Of a DNA stretch of 64,000 nucleotides, positions 54,501 to 61,393 are shown piece by piece. The number at the start of each line of letters is the position of its first letter. Position 1 is the stretch's first letter. The position numbers and the translations under genes were made by a program. This DNA comes from Litorisediminicola beolgyonensis (GTDB lineage: Bacteria > Pseudomonadota > Alphaproteobacteria > Rhodobacterales > Rhodobacteraceae), in assembly GCF_042679605.1 (NCBI RefSeq), contig NZ_JBHTMU010000009.1, positions 51,158-115,157 of the forward strand, in the 5' to 3' direction. The notes beneath the pieces were generated by a model. It made no database searches and was not told where the DNA came from. It saw only the letters and a list, made by a program, of their open reading frames with translations.

Positions 54501-54963
54501 CCAGATGCAGGAGCTGCGGCGCAAGGGCCTCGGATACCCGCTGGTCTGGGCGCGCAACCGCCTGGCCTGGGAGCTTGAGAAGCGCCGCGGCACGTCGGTC
54601 ACGGCGACCGAAACCAGCTTCCACAATGCTGAGATCGAGGCCGCCTTCCTCGATGCCGTCGCCCGCTACGAGGTGCGACCCTGGGATGGCAAGCTCGTCC
54701 TCTTCCGCCCACCGCAACAGGCGCACTGGACCGTGTCCGGTGGGCGCGGGGTGGACTGGCAGCGCGCCTATCTCTTCCACGACAATGACTGGGGCCAGTT
54801 CGTGCCCGGCGTCGAGGTCCACGAGGTGCCCGGCGACCATGACAGCATGGTGCTCGAACCCAATGTGCGGGTTCTCGCGGCGGCGCTGCGCCGCGCCATC
54901 TCGGACGCGACGCGCCGCTATCCCGACGGCACTGTCGTCGATTTCGTCACGGCGGCGGAGTAG
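48532..54963 (+). CDS. Type I polyketide synthase, KS-AT-KR-DH-ACP-TE
   Basis: A 2,143-residue one-module PKS. KS ~10-430 has Cys-183 (TACSTSL), His-319 (ECHGTGT) and His-359 (NIGHLD). AT ~540-850 has Ser-631 in GHSMGE, with 'IAAHSRML' as the substrate motif (neither classic malonyl nor methylmalonyl). KR ~1165-1370 has TGGFGGIG and 'VDYVAANEYLNAF'. DH ~1395-1685 has His-1414 (DEHRTADGTALLPG) and Asp-1584 (HPALLD). ACP carries Ser-1798 (DLGGHSLIAV). TE has Ser-1946 (GGFSGGG) and His-2103 (GDHDSM). All active sites look intact. The DH after KR is not the common order. It would extend, reduce, dehydrate and release one chain. A GT2 gene starts 3 bases on. Confidence 0.93.
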   Translation: MTNSDAFSDTDIAITGMAAHLPGAADIAAYWRNLRDGVSSIRRLSDDELRASGESPGLMRHRNYVPFAAPLDGFEMFDAEFFGFSPKEAAILDPQHRRFLETAWEALENAGHVPEGFDGTIGVFAGCGMGSYFYFNICSNPDLIENTGMFLLRHTGNDKDFLTTRLSHVLDLKGPSINLQTACSTSLVATHYAVQALLNGECDMAIAGGVTIELPQMRGYLYKENEILSPDGACHAFDHRAAGTVFGSGAGVVVLRRLADAQADGDHVWAVIKGTAVNNDGAAKAGYLAPSVDGQAAAIAEAQAVAGVSADSIGYVECHGTGTYLGDPIEVAALSQAFRETTENEGFCRIGSVKTNIGHLDTAAGAASLIKTALALHNGQIPPSLGFEAPNPAIAFEGSPFLVNDRLSDWLRTGAPRRAGVNSLGVGGTNAHVVLEEAPERAASEEAAFPFQILSVSGRSKAALDDNAKRLAAHLRAHPEQPLADIAFTLKQGRRAFAKRRIVVAESHEDAARLLETGDARRVHSHTALDAPDVAFLFPGGGAQYAGMARDLYETEPVFADWADRGLARLEELTGTDPRTLWFPDAANRAEADRQLLKPSLQLPLILITEIALAKLWESWGVTPAALAGHSMGENAAACIAGVMSFEDCIGLVHLRGQLFDTVPAGGMLSVGLSATALAPYLGDDLDLASENAPDLSVASGPNAALDRLEARLVAEGIECRRVGIDIAAHSRMLEPILTRFRDYLAGLDLKAPQIPLVSNRSGKWMTDDEATSPDYWVGHLRNTVRYADCVETLADSENRIFLEVGPGKALSAFTRQHPRVDGQTVLSSLRHPDEEIADDRYFLEGLGRLWALGAEIDWDQIWGGARRNRVVLPTYAFQRAPYFIEPGAGQTEAPSDFLERIEDVADWGWTRQWRARPADLEAELDEAEPQTWLMFMDDAGVADRASDRLRSAGHRVVEVRTGDLFARRDTDAYVLAPERGREGYDLLLQDLLARGTVPTRIAHFWLVTADESHRPGSSFFHRLQEHGFYSLLFLAQSMAEETLPGPIHLTVVTNGAEKVKDEALPYPAKATASGPARMIPRELPGVSVSTLDLALPALPDVPFWARGTAQATLEEALARLTEQVVEELLSEPGNRSAALRGSRRYEARMSKLRLPGADFPDAKTVLLTGGFGGIGLTLAKRFAATGANLVLVGRSALPDRALWSDYLRRHASQDPISRRIRAVEELESLGATVMVADADVCNLTDMQRVADAATERFGRIDGVIHGAGVIADAPLLAKTPSSVEDVFTPKIHGTEVLGQVFPDGSVDWMVLFSSSSTVTAPAGQVDYVAANEYLNAFAEARAGGTTRVTAINWGIWSEVGMAAEAVARRTGEVPQASPEPVAPPLLDEGWFDRDGRRVFSTRLTQDAWVIDEHRTADGTALLPGTGYLSLAAQALAAQGEGQSFELRDLTFLRPMIVPADGARDMRVRLTRSDAGYRFDILGDASSGQARGHLLSAQGQIALRPIPPAPRLDLGAIRARLGPPQAAADGRKLSVAQEKHLRFGPRWRVLDTRATGASEGLADLSLPLAAREDTGWGLHPALLDIATGWAMELIEGYAPDHLWVPVSYGSVKVHGPLPERIVSWVRTVGDNRAEGESASFDVTLAAPDGTVIVEIAEFSIRRLSDPQRLGQGPKPLASEIETDTPDSPAPLSPAEERLQHNLEQGIRPEDGADAFGRALALGRSRLVVSSLPLDALTEQAGRSETTASGQSFDRPELEGDFVAPETDIERTLAGFWEELLGVRNVGVEDSFFDLGGHSLIAVRLFSMVKKTWRVEFPISILFEAPTIRRCAALIEERVGVSASISAATPGAPKAPERRFRHLVAMHDGEVGPKTPFFLVAGMFGNVLNLRHLAHLLGADRRFYGLQAKGLYGDEEPHRSIEAAARDYIAEIKQVQPEGPYLLGGFSGGGITAYEIARQLEKLGDEVGMVALLDTPLPQRRSLSGKDRALIQMQELRRKGLGYPLVWARNRLAWELEKRRGTSVTATETSFHNAEIEAAFLDAVARYEVRPWDGKLVLFRPPQQAHWTVSGGRGVDWQRAYLFHDNDWGQFVPGVEVHEVPGDHDSMVLEPNVRVLAAALRRAISDATRRYPDGTVVDFVTAAE

Positions 54964-54966
54964 ATC

Positions 54967-55965
54967 ATGGCGCGTCTCCTGACCGTTCTCCTCAATTGGC
55001 GCACGCCCGAGATGACCTGCCGCGCCATCGACGCGGCGGCGGCGGCGCTCTCGGGGCTCGATGCCGAACTGGTCGTCGTCGACAATGACAGCGGCGACGG
55101 ATCGGAAGAGGCGCTGCGCGCCCATATCGAGGGGACCGACCTGCCGATCCCCGCGCGGGTGGTGCAATCGGGGCGCAACGGCGGCTTCGGGGCGGGCAAC
55201 AATGTCGGCATCCGCGCCGGTCGCGCCGATGGCGTGCGGCCTGACTACGTCCAGATCCTGAACTCGGACGCGTTTCCGGCGCCGGATGCGCTGCGCCGAC
55301 TGCACGATCACCTCGAGGCCCATCCCGAGGTCGGCTTCGCGGGCAGCTTCATCCACGGCGAGGACGGCACGCCGCATGAGACGGCCTTTCGCTTCCCCTC
55401 GATCCTCTCCGAGATCGAGGGCGCGGCCCGCACCGGTCCGGTCACCCGGCTTCTCGCGCGTCATCGCGTGCCGCTCGGGCTGCCCGACGCCACCCGCCGC
55501 GTCGACTGGCTTGCGGGCGCGTCGATGATGATGCGGATGGATGTGCTGGAACAGATCGGCCTCTTCGACGAGGGGTTCTTTCTCTATTTCGAGGAAACGG
55601 ATCTCTGCCTGCGCGCGGCGCGGGCCGGATATACCGTCGACTATATCCGCGACAGCCACGTGGCCCATATCGGTTCGGTCTCGACCGGGATGAAGGGCTG
55701 GAGCGATGTGCCGACCTACTGGTTCGACAGCCGCTGGCGCTATTTCGCCAAGGCGCATGGCCGCGGCTATGCGGTGGCGGCCACGCTCGGGCATGTGCTG
55801 GGCGGAGCGATCTGGCGGTTGCGCGTTCTGCTCACGGGCAAGCCTCGGGTCGATCCGCCCGGCTTCCTGCGAAGGCTCCTGTCGCACGATCTCGCCGCCG
55901 CACGTGCGGCGCGGCCCCGCGACCAAACCATCGACCTTGTGCCAGTTCGGGAGGTCCAGACATGA
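54967..55965 (+). CDS. GT2-family glycosyltransferase within the PKS-NRPS operon
   Basis: A 332-residue GT-A enzyme of the rhamnosyltransferase-like GT2 type. It begins 'LLTVLLNWRTPEMTCRAIDAA', has 'LVVVDNDSGDGSEEAL', 'GRNGGFGAGNNVGIRAG' and the D-x-D-like 'ILNSDAFPAPDAL', then 'WLAGASMMMRMDVLEQIGLFDEGFFLYFEETDLCLRA' (split here for reading) with E-E-T-D. The C-terminal third carries a hydrophobic stretch. It lies between the PKS and NRPS genes: 3 bases after one, overlapping the other by 4 (ATGA), so it is made together with both. Confidence 0.88.
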   Translation: MARLLTVLLNWRTPEMTCRAIDAAAAALSGLDAELVVVDNDSGDGSEEALRAHIEGTDLPIPARVVQSGRNGGFGAGNNVGIRAGRADGVRPDYVQILNSDAFPAPDALRRLHDHLEAHPEVGFAGSFIHGEDGTPHETAFRFPSILSEIEGAARTGPVTRLLARHRVPLGLPDATRRVDWLAGASMMMRMDVLEQIGLFDEGFFLYFEETDLCLRAARAGYTVDYIRDSHVAHIGSVSTGMKGWSDVPTYWFDSRWRYFAKAHGRGYAVAATLGHVLGGAIWRLRVLLTGKPRVDPPGFLRRLLSHDLAAARAARPRDQTIDLVPVREVQT

Positions 55966-58900
55966 CGCCCCTTTCGCTTCTTCTGATCGGCCACGACAGC
56001 CTGACCCGCGAATGCGGCGCGCGCGCGCTGGTCGCGGGTCACCGGATCGCGGCAGTCGTCACCCGCGAGCCTGCCGTGTCCGACTGGGCGCACGGCGCCG
56101 GGCTGTCGGTGATCGCGCCGGGCGCGGGTCTTGCGGACCGCTGCGGCACTCTGTCCTTCGACTGGCTTCTGAGCGTCGCCAATCTCGACCTTCTGCCCGA
56201 GGCGCTGATCGCGCAGGCGACCCGGGGCGCGGTCAATTTCCACGACGGCCCGCTGCCGCGCCATGCCGGTCTGAACGCACCGGTCTGGGCGATTGCCGAG
56301 GGCGAGACCCGCCACGGCATTTCCTGGCACATGATCGAGGGCGGCGTGGACGAGGGCGATCTACTCGCCACCCGCGAGGTCGCGATTTCCGCCGATGAGA
56401 CGGCGCTGTCGCTCAATCTGAAATGCTTCGCGGCGGGACTTGAAAGCTTCGATGCCGTGCTCTCTGAGCTGTCCTCGGACGCACCGCGCCGCGTGCCGCA
56501 GGATCTGAGCCTCCGGACCTACCACGCTCGTGCCGACCGGCCCGGCGTCAATGGCTGTCTCGATTCCAGCGAACCCGCCGCGGTCTTGGAGCGGCTTGTC
56601 CGCGCGCTCGATCACGGAGACTACGCCAACCCGCTCTGCGTTCCGAAACTCTTGCTGCCCGAATGTGTCGCCGCCGTCTCCTCCGCCGCGCGTGTCGAGA
56701 GATCGGGGGCACCGGGCGAGATACTGTCGCGCGAAGACGCCGCGCTGGTGATCGCCTGCAAAGAGGGCGCCATGCGCCTCTCCGGCCTCAGATCGCTCGA
56801 CGGCAACGCGCTGGTCCTGCCGCCCGTCGGCACAAGGCTCGAGCGGCCCGGCCCGGAACAGGCGATCCCGCTCGGGGCCTCGGATCACCGCTGGCGGCGC
56901 ATCATGGCAGATGTGCCCATGGCGCGCCTCAAAGGCGCTGGCGCGGCCGATGGCTCTATCGCGACGCGCGACGTGACGCTGTCGCCCGAGGCGCTGGCCG
57001 TCCACGCAGCGCGGACCGAGGGCGGCCCCGTCGCGCTTGCCTATCGCAGCCCCAAGATCGCCGAGGCCGACCGCTCGCATTTGTCCGAGCCGTGGGTTCC
57101 GGTGCGCGTCGATGCTGTCGATACCCTGTGCGCTCTGTCCGAAGCCCTCAACACCGAAATCGCGACCGCGCGTCGCTCAGCGCCGATGGCAATAGACATC
57201 TGGGCGCGCCTGCCCGGTGCGAAGCGGCAGGTGCCTGCGTTCGCGCTCTCGGACGCCGCCGGTCCCGTGCCCGGTGCGGCCCTGACGCTCGAACGGATCG
57301 ACCGCGGCACCCGGGTGCATATCGACACCGGACGTCTGCCGGAGCCCTATGCGTCGATCCTAATCGCCGCGCTCGAAGACGTGTCCGCCAGCGATCCCGA
57401 TGCGCCGCTCCGGTCCCGCCACGGCCCGAGCGCCGCCGAGCGGACGCTTGTGACCGAGACTTGGAACGACACTGCGCGCGAGGTCGAGCCGACGACGATC
57501 CATGCCCTCTTCGCGGCTCAAGTGGCCCGGACTCCCGACGCGACGGCGCTTGTGTGCGACGGCGAGAGCCTCAGCTATGCCGAGCTTGACGCCCGCGCCA
57601 ACCGCGCCGCGCATGTCTTGCAGGGTATGGGCGTCGGTCCGGATATCGTGGTCGGTCTCTGCTGCGCGCGCTCCCCGGACCTCCTGATCGGCGCGCTTGC
57701 GATCCTCAAGGCGGGCGGCGCGTATCTGCCGCTCGATCCGGCCTATCCCGCCGACCGGCTGCGCCACTACGCCAGCGACAGCGCGGCGCCGGTGATCGTC
57801 ACGCAATCGTCGCTGGCGCAGAGCCTGCCCGAGACGGGCGCGCAGACGCTCTGCCTCGACAGCGATCCGCGGCTGTCTCAGGCGGCCGCGACCGCGCCCC
57901 AAGAGACCAGCGGCCCCGGCGATCTCGCCTACTTGATCTACACCTCCGGGTCGACCGGCACCCCCAAGGGCGTCATGGTCGAGCACCGGAACGTGGTGAA
58001 TTTCTTTGCCGGGATGGACGAGGTCGTCCGCGACCAGGGCGGCACCTGGCTCTCCGTCACCTCGCTGAGCTTCGACATCTCGGTTCTCGAGATCTTCTAC
58101 ACGCTTGCGCGGGGCTTCAAGGTCGTGATGAGCGGCGACGAGAGCCGCGCCCTGATCTCGGGCGACACCGCCACGGGCGGCGGGGGCATGGAATTCTCGC
58201 TCTACTACTGGGGCAACGACGACGGTGTCGGCCCGGAGAAATACAAGACCCTGATCGAAGGCGCGAAATTCGCCGACGATCACGGGTTCTGCGCGGTCTG
58301 GACGCCCGAGCGGCATTTCCATGCCTTCGGCGGCCCCTATCCCAACCCCTCCGTGACAGGCGCCGCGGTCGCTGGCGTGACCAAGCGGATCGGGGTGCGT
58401 GCCGGAAGCTGCGTCGCGCCGCTTCACCACCCCGCGCGCATCGCCGAGGAATGGGCGGTGATCGACAACCTCACAAATGGCCGCGCAGGCCTCGCCATTG
58501 CCAGCGGCTGGCAGCCCGACGATTTCGTGCTGCGCCCCGAGAACACGCCGCCCGCCAACAAGCCCGCGATGATCGAGAGCATCGAGACCTTGCGGAAGCT
58601 CTGGCGCGGCGAGGCCGTAGGCTTCCCCCGGGCAGACGGCTCGATCCACGAGGTGGTGACCCAACCGCGGCCCGTTTCCTCCGAATTGCCGGTCTGGGTG
58701 ACGACCGCCGGCAATCCCGAAACCTGGCGCGAGGCCGGGCGGCTCGGGGCGAACGTCCTGACCCATCTCTTGGGGCAGAGCGTGGCCGAGGTCGGCGAGA
58801 AGATCGCGCTCTACCACGAGGCGCTGCGCGAGGCCGGCCACGATCCGGCGCAGTTCACCGTCACGCTCATGCTGCACAGCTTCATCGCCGAGACCCGCGA

Positions 58901-60515
58901 CGCGGCGCGCGAGATCGCGCGCGAGCCGATGAAGGACTACCTGCGGTCGGCGGCCGGTCTGATCAAGCAATATGCCTGGGCGTTTCCGGCGTTCAAGAAG
59001 CCCGACGGCGTCAAGAACCCGTTCGAGCTCGACCTCGGATCGCTCAGCCCGGACGAGCTTGAAGGCATCCTCGATTTCGCCTTCGAGCGCTATTTCAACG
59101 ATTCCGGTCTCTTCGGAACGGTCGAGGATGCGCTTGCCCGCGTCGACGAGGTGCGCGCGATCGGCGTGACCGAGATCGCCTGCCTGATCGACTACGGCAT
59201 TGCCGCGGACACGGTGCTCGATGGACTGCGCCCGCTGGCCGAGGTCGTGGAGGCGGCCAATCGCACCGCAGGCCCGGCCGAGGACGATTTCTCGATCGCC
59301 GCCCAGATCCAGCGCCATGGCGTGACCCATCTGCAATGCACCCCGTCGATGGCGCGGATGATCGCGATGAACGACGAGGCGCGCGCGGCGCTGGGCCGTG
59401 TCTCGCATCTCTACCTCGGCGGCGAGCCTCTGCCGGGCGCCTTGGTCGAGGAGTTGCGGGGCCTGACGAGCGGGTCGATCACCAACATGTATGGCCCGAC
59501 CGAGACGACGATCTGGTCGTCCTCCGAGCCGGTCGAGACCACCGAGCCGGTGGTCAATATCGGACGTCCTTTGGCCAACCAGATGCTCTATGTGCTCGAT
59601 GCCGGGCTCGTGCCGGTGGGCATCGGCGAGGAAGGCGAGCTCTGGATCGGCGGGGACGGTGTGACCCGCGGCTATTGGGGGCGCGAGGCGCTGACAGCCG
59701 AGCGGTTCGTCGACAATCCCTTCCACAAAGGGCGGATGTACCGGACCGGGGATCTCGTCCGGCGCCGCGCCGATGGCCGGATCGATTTCGTCGGCCGCGT
59801 CGATCACCAGGTGAAGATCCGCGGCCACCGGATCGAGCTGGGCGAGGTCGAAGCGGCGCTCGAGGCGCTGGACGGCGTGTCGCAGGCCGTTGCCCTCGTG
59901 CGCCAGGACCAGCCCGGAGACACTCGGCTTGTGGGATACTATACCGGCGCGGCGATGTCCGAGCGGGATCTGAAGGACGCGCTCTCCTCGGCCGTCCCGG
60001 CAATCATGGTGCCGCAGCATCTTTTGCGGCTCGACGCGTTCCCGCTAACGCCGAACAAGAAGGTCGACCGCGGCGCGCTTCCGGCCCCCACTGCCCGCCG
60101 CGTGGCGGAGCCGGTGGTTGCCGCAATGCCCTCCACACCCAAACGAGACAGCGATGCGGGGCTGGAGGCGCGCGTCGCCGAGATCTGGTCGCGTATCCTC
60201 GGCGTGGATGGGATCGGCGCGAAGGACAATTTCTTCGAACTGGGCGGGCATTCGCTTCTGGCGGTGCAGGCGCACCGCACGCTGCGCGACGAGCTCGGGG
60301 CGCAGAAACTCGCGATTACAGATGTGTTCCGCTTCCCGGTCCTCGGGCAGCTCTCCGCGCGGATCGCCGAGATCCTGCCACGACCGGATCAGCCAAGTCC
60401 CGCAAAGGCTCCTGCGGCGGAGGACACCGTTCCGGCGGCCGCCAACGAGCGGGCCCAGGCGCGCAGCGATGCGATGGCGCGGCGTCGCGCGATGCGGGCG
60501 CGGCGATCCGCCTGA
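55962..60515 (+). CDS. NRPS: formyltransferase-A(luciferase-like monooxygenase insert)-PCP
   Basis: A 1,517-residue NRPS. Residues 1-~300 are a formyltransferase like Fmt, with Asn-92, His-94 (VNFHDGPLP) and Asp-130, spaced as in E. coli Fmt (106, 108, 144). Residues ~330-490 look like a shrunken C-domain remnant without HHxxxDG. The A domain has A3 (YTSGSTGTPKG, ~660), A4 (FDISVLE), a luciferase-like FMN monooxygenase insert (~742-1085), A5 (NMYGPTETT), A7 (YRTGDL) and A10 (NKKVDR). PCP serine is ~1431 (ELGGHSLLAV). My reading of the pocket code is D-I-L-Q-Y-G-M-I-W-K, close to known glycine codes. The monooxygenase belongs to the MupA/Atu3671 type. No TE; the PKS TE probably releases. Confidence 0.9.
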   Translation: MTPLSLLLIGHDSLTRECGARALVAGHRIAAVVTREPAVSDWAHGAGLSVIAPGAGLADRCGTLSFDWLLSVANLDLLPEALIAQATRGAVNFHDGPLPRHAGLNAPVWAIAEGETRHGISWHMIEGGVDEGDLLATREVAISADETALSLNLKCFAAGLESFDAVLSELSSDAPRRVPQDLSLRTYHARADRPGVNGCLDSSEPAAVLERLVRALDHGDYANPLCVPKLLLPECVAAVSSAARVERSGAPGEILSREDAALVIACKEGAMRLSGLRSLDGNALVLPPVGTRLERPGPEQAIPLGASDHRWRRIMADVPMARLKGAGAADGSIATRDVTLSPEALAVHAARTEGGPVALAYRSPKIAEADRSHLSEPWVPVRVDAVDTLCALSEALNTEIATARRSAPMAIDIWARLPGAKRQVPAFALSDAAGPVPGAALTLERIDRGTRVHIDTGRLPEPYASILIAALEDVSASDPDAPLRSRHGPSAAERTLVTETWNDTAREVEPTTIHALFAAQVARTPDATALVCDGESLSYAELDARANRAAHVLQGMGVGPDIVVGLCCARSPDLLIGALAILKAGGAYLPLDPAYPADRLRHYASDSAAPVIVTQSSLAQSLPETGAQTLCLDSDPRLSQAAATAPQETSGPGDLAYLIYTSGSTGTPKGVMVEHRNVVNFFAGMDEVVRDQGGTWLSVTSLSFDISVLEIFYTLARGFKVVMSGDESRALISGDTATGGGGMEFSLYYWGNDDGVGPEKYKTLIEGAKFADDHGFCAVWTPERHFHAFGGPYPNPSVTGAAVAGVTKRIGVRAGSCVAPLHHPARIAEEWAVIDNLTNGRAGLAIASGWQPDDFVLRPENTPPANKPAMIESIETLRKLWRGEAVGFPRADGSIHEVVTQPRPVSSELPVWVTTAGNPETWREAGRLGANVLTHLLGQSVAEVGEKIALYHEALREAGHDPAQFTVTLMLHSFIAETRDAAREIAREPMKDYLRSAAGLIKQYAWAFPAFKKPDGVKNPFELDLGSLSPDELEGILDFAFERYFNDSGLFGTVEDALARVDEVRAIGVTEIACLIDYGIAADTVLDGLRPLAEVVEAANRTAGPAEDDFSIAAQIQRHGVTHLQCTPSMARMIAMNDEARAALGRVSHLYLGGEPLPGALVEELRGLTSGSITNMYGPTETTIWSSSEPVETTEPVVNIGRPLANQMLYVLDAGLVPVGIGEEGELWIGGDGVTRGYWGREALTAERFVDNPFHKGRMYRTGDLVRRRADGRIDFVGRVDHQVKIRGHRIELGEVEAALEALDGVSQAVALVRQDQPGDTRLVGYYTGAAMSERDLKDALSSAVPAIMVPQHLLRLDAFPLTPNKKVDRGALPAPTARRVAEPVVAAMPSTPKRDSDAGLEARVAEIWSRILGVDGIGAKDNFFELGGHSLLAVQAHRTLRDELGAQKLAITDVFRFPVLGQLSARIAEILPRPDQPSPAKAPAAEDTVPAAANERAQARSDAMARRRAMRARRSA

Positions 60516-60516
60516 G

Positions 60517-61170
60517 ATGCCGCTGACCTCCATCGAGCGGCTTTTGCAGCAAGCGCAGACCGACTGGCCGGAAGGCCTCGCGGTGGCGACCGCCGACCCG
60601 CGATCGGCGGACCATCCGCTCTACCCGGTGGAAGAGGCCGCGGTCGCCCGGGCGGTCGTGACGCGGCGTGCCGAGTTCGCAGCCGGTCGCGCCGCCGCGC
60701 GCGCCGCGCTGTCCCAGCTTGGTCTTCCCGAGGGCCCGGTCCCGATGGCGGAAGATCGCAGCCCGGTCTGGCCCGCCTCGGTGACCGGCAGCCTCAGCCA
60801 TACGACCGAGGCCTGCATCGCCGTCGCCGCCCGCCGGAACGAAATTCGCGCCGTCGGCGTCGATATCGAGACGGATGCGCCGCTCGCTCCCGATCTCGCC
60901 TCCGAGATCGCCCAGGCAGAGGAAATCCGTCGCTTCGGCGGCTCGCCCGGTCTCGCGGCGCGGCGGATTTTCTCGCTCAAGGAGGCCGCCTACAAGGCGC
61001 AATACGCCCTCAGCCGGACGCTCTTGGGCTTCGATGCGCTGATCCTTGTCGATGAGCGTGGCACGCTCGCCTTCCGCGACGCGGTCCCGCCATTCGCTGC
61101 CGGCGACCGGCTTTCGGTGCGCCAGTGGATTGCGGACGAGATGATCCTGTCGCTCTGCGTCCTGCGCTGA
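60517..61170 (+). CDS. 4'-Phosphopantetheinyl transferase (EntD type)
   Basis: A 217-residue enzyme of the EntD/Npt group. The magnesium-binding motif 'RAVGVDIETDAPL' and the second motif 'RIFSLKEAAYKAQYAL' are intact, as is 'GSLSHTTEACIAVAAR' ahead of them. It transfers the phosphopantetheine arm of CoA to carrier domains, here the PKS ACP and NRPS PCP. It starts one base after the NRPS stop and ends the operon. The palindrome GGCGTACGCC (61171-61180) follows the stop immediately. Confidence 0.93.
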   Translation: MPLTSIERLLQQAQTDWPEGLAVATADPRSADHPLYPVEEAAVARAVVTRRAEFAAGRAAARAALSQLGLPEGPVPMAEDRSPVWPASVTGSLSHTTEACIAVAARRNEIRAVGVDIETDAPLAPDLASEIAQAEEIRRFGGSPGLAARRIFSLKEAAYKAQYALSRTLLGFDALILVDERGTLAFRDAVPPFAAGDRLSVRQWIADEMILSLCVLR

Positions 61171-61393
61171 GGCGTACGCCCCATAAAATATGGCAGAACT
61201 GTGGCGCTGATTGCCGATTTGGCGACGCTCTGTTTCCCGGAATCGCTCCGAAAAACATGGCAAGATTGGGGCAGATTGTCTAAATTGTGACCTGACGATG
61301 GCACCTGTCCGGCATCGGCGCGGCTCCTTCAGGGCGCAAAGACGGTGGGCAGCGTGGCTCGCGCATTGGGGGCACCATTGCGGGAGACGCGTT
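61171..61393 (+). promoter_or_regulatory. Upstream region of the Wzz-like gene
   Basis: The 223-base gap holds two palindromic elements, GGCGTACGCC (61171-61180) and CCATA-AAA-TATGG (61181-61193), the latter a possible operator. The rest, up to GGGAGA ahead of the Wzz-like ATG, shows no recognisable gene or sure promoter. Confidence 0.35.

Noticed and set aside
57360..60020. An 886-residue - strand frame under the NRPS
   Set aside because: Antisense shadow; no motif, and the NRPS core motifs on the + strand are all intact.
48415..61170. Siderophore cluster like that of Agrobacterium
   Set aside because: The NRPS type is shared, but no TonB receptor, iron transporter or catechol/hydroxamate tailoring gene is in the window.
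61360..61386. Sigma-54 site (GGGGCACCATTGCGG) before the Wzz-like gene
   Set aside because: The spacing between the GC-type and TTGC-type parts is too short for a sigma-54 promoter.
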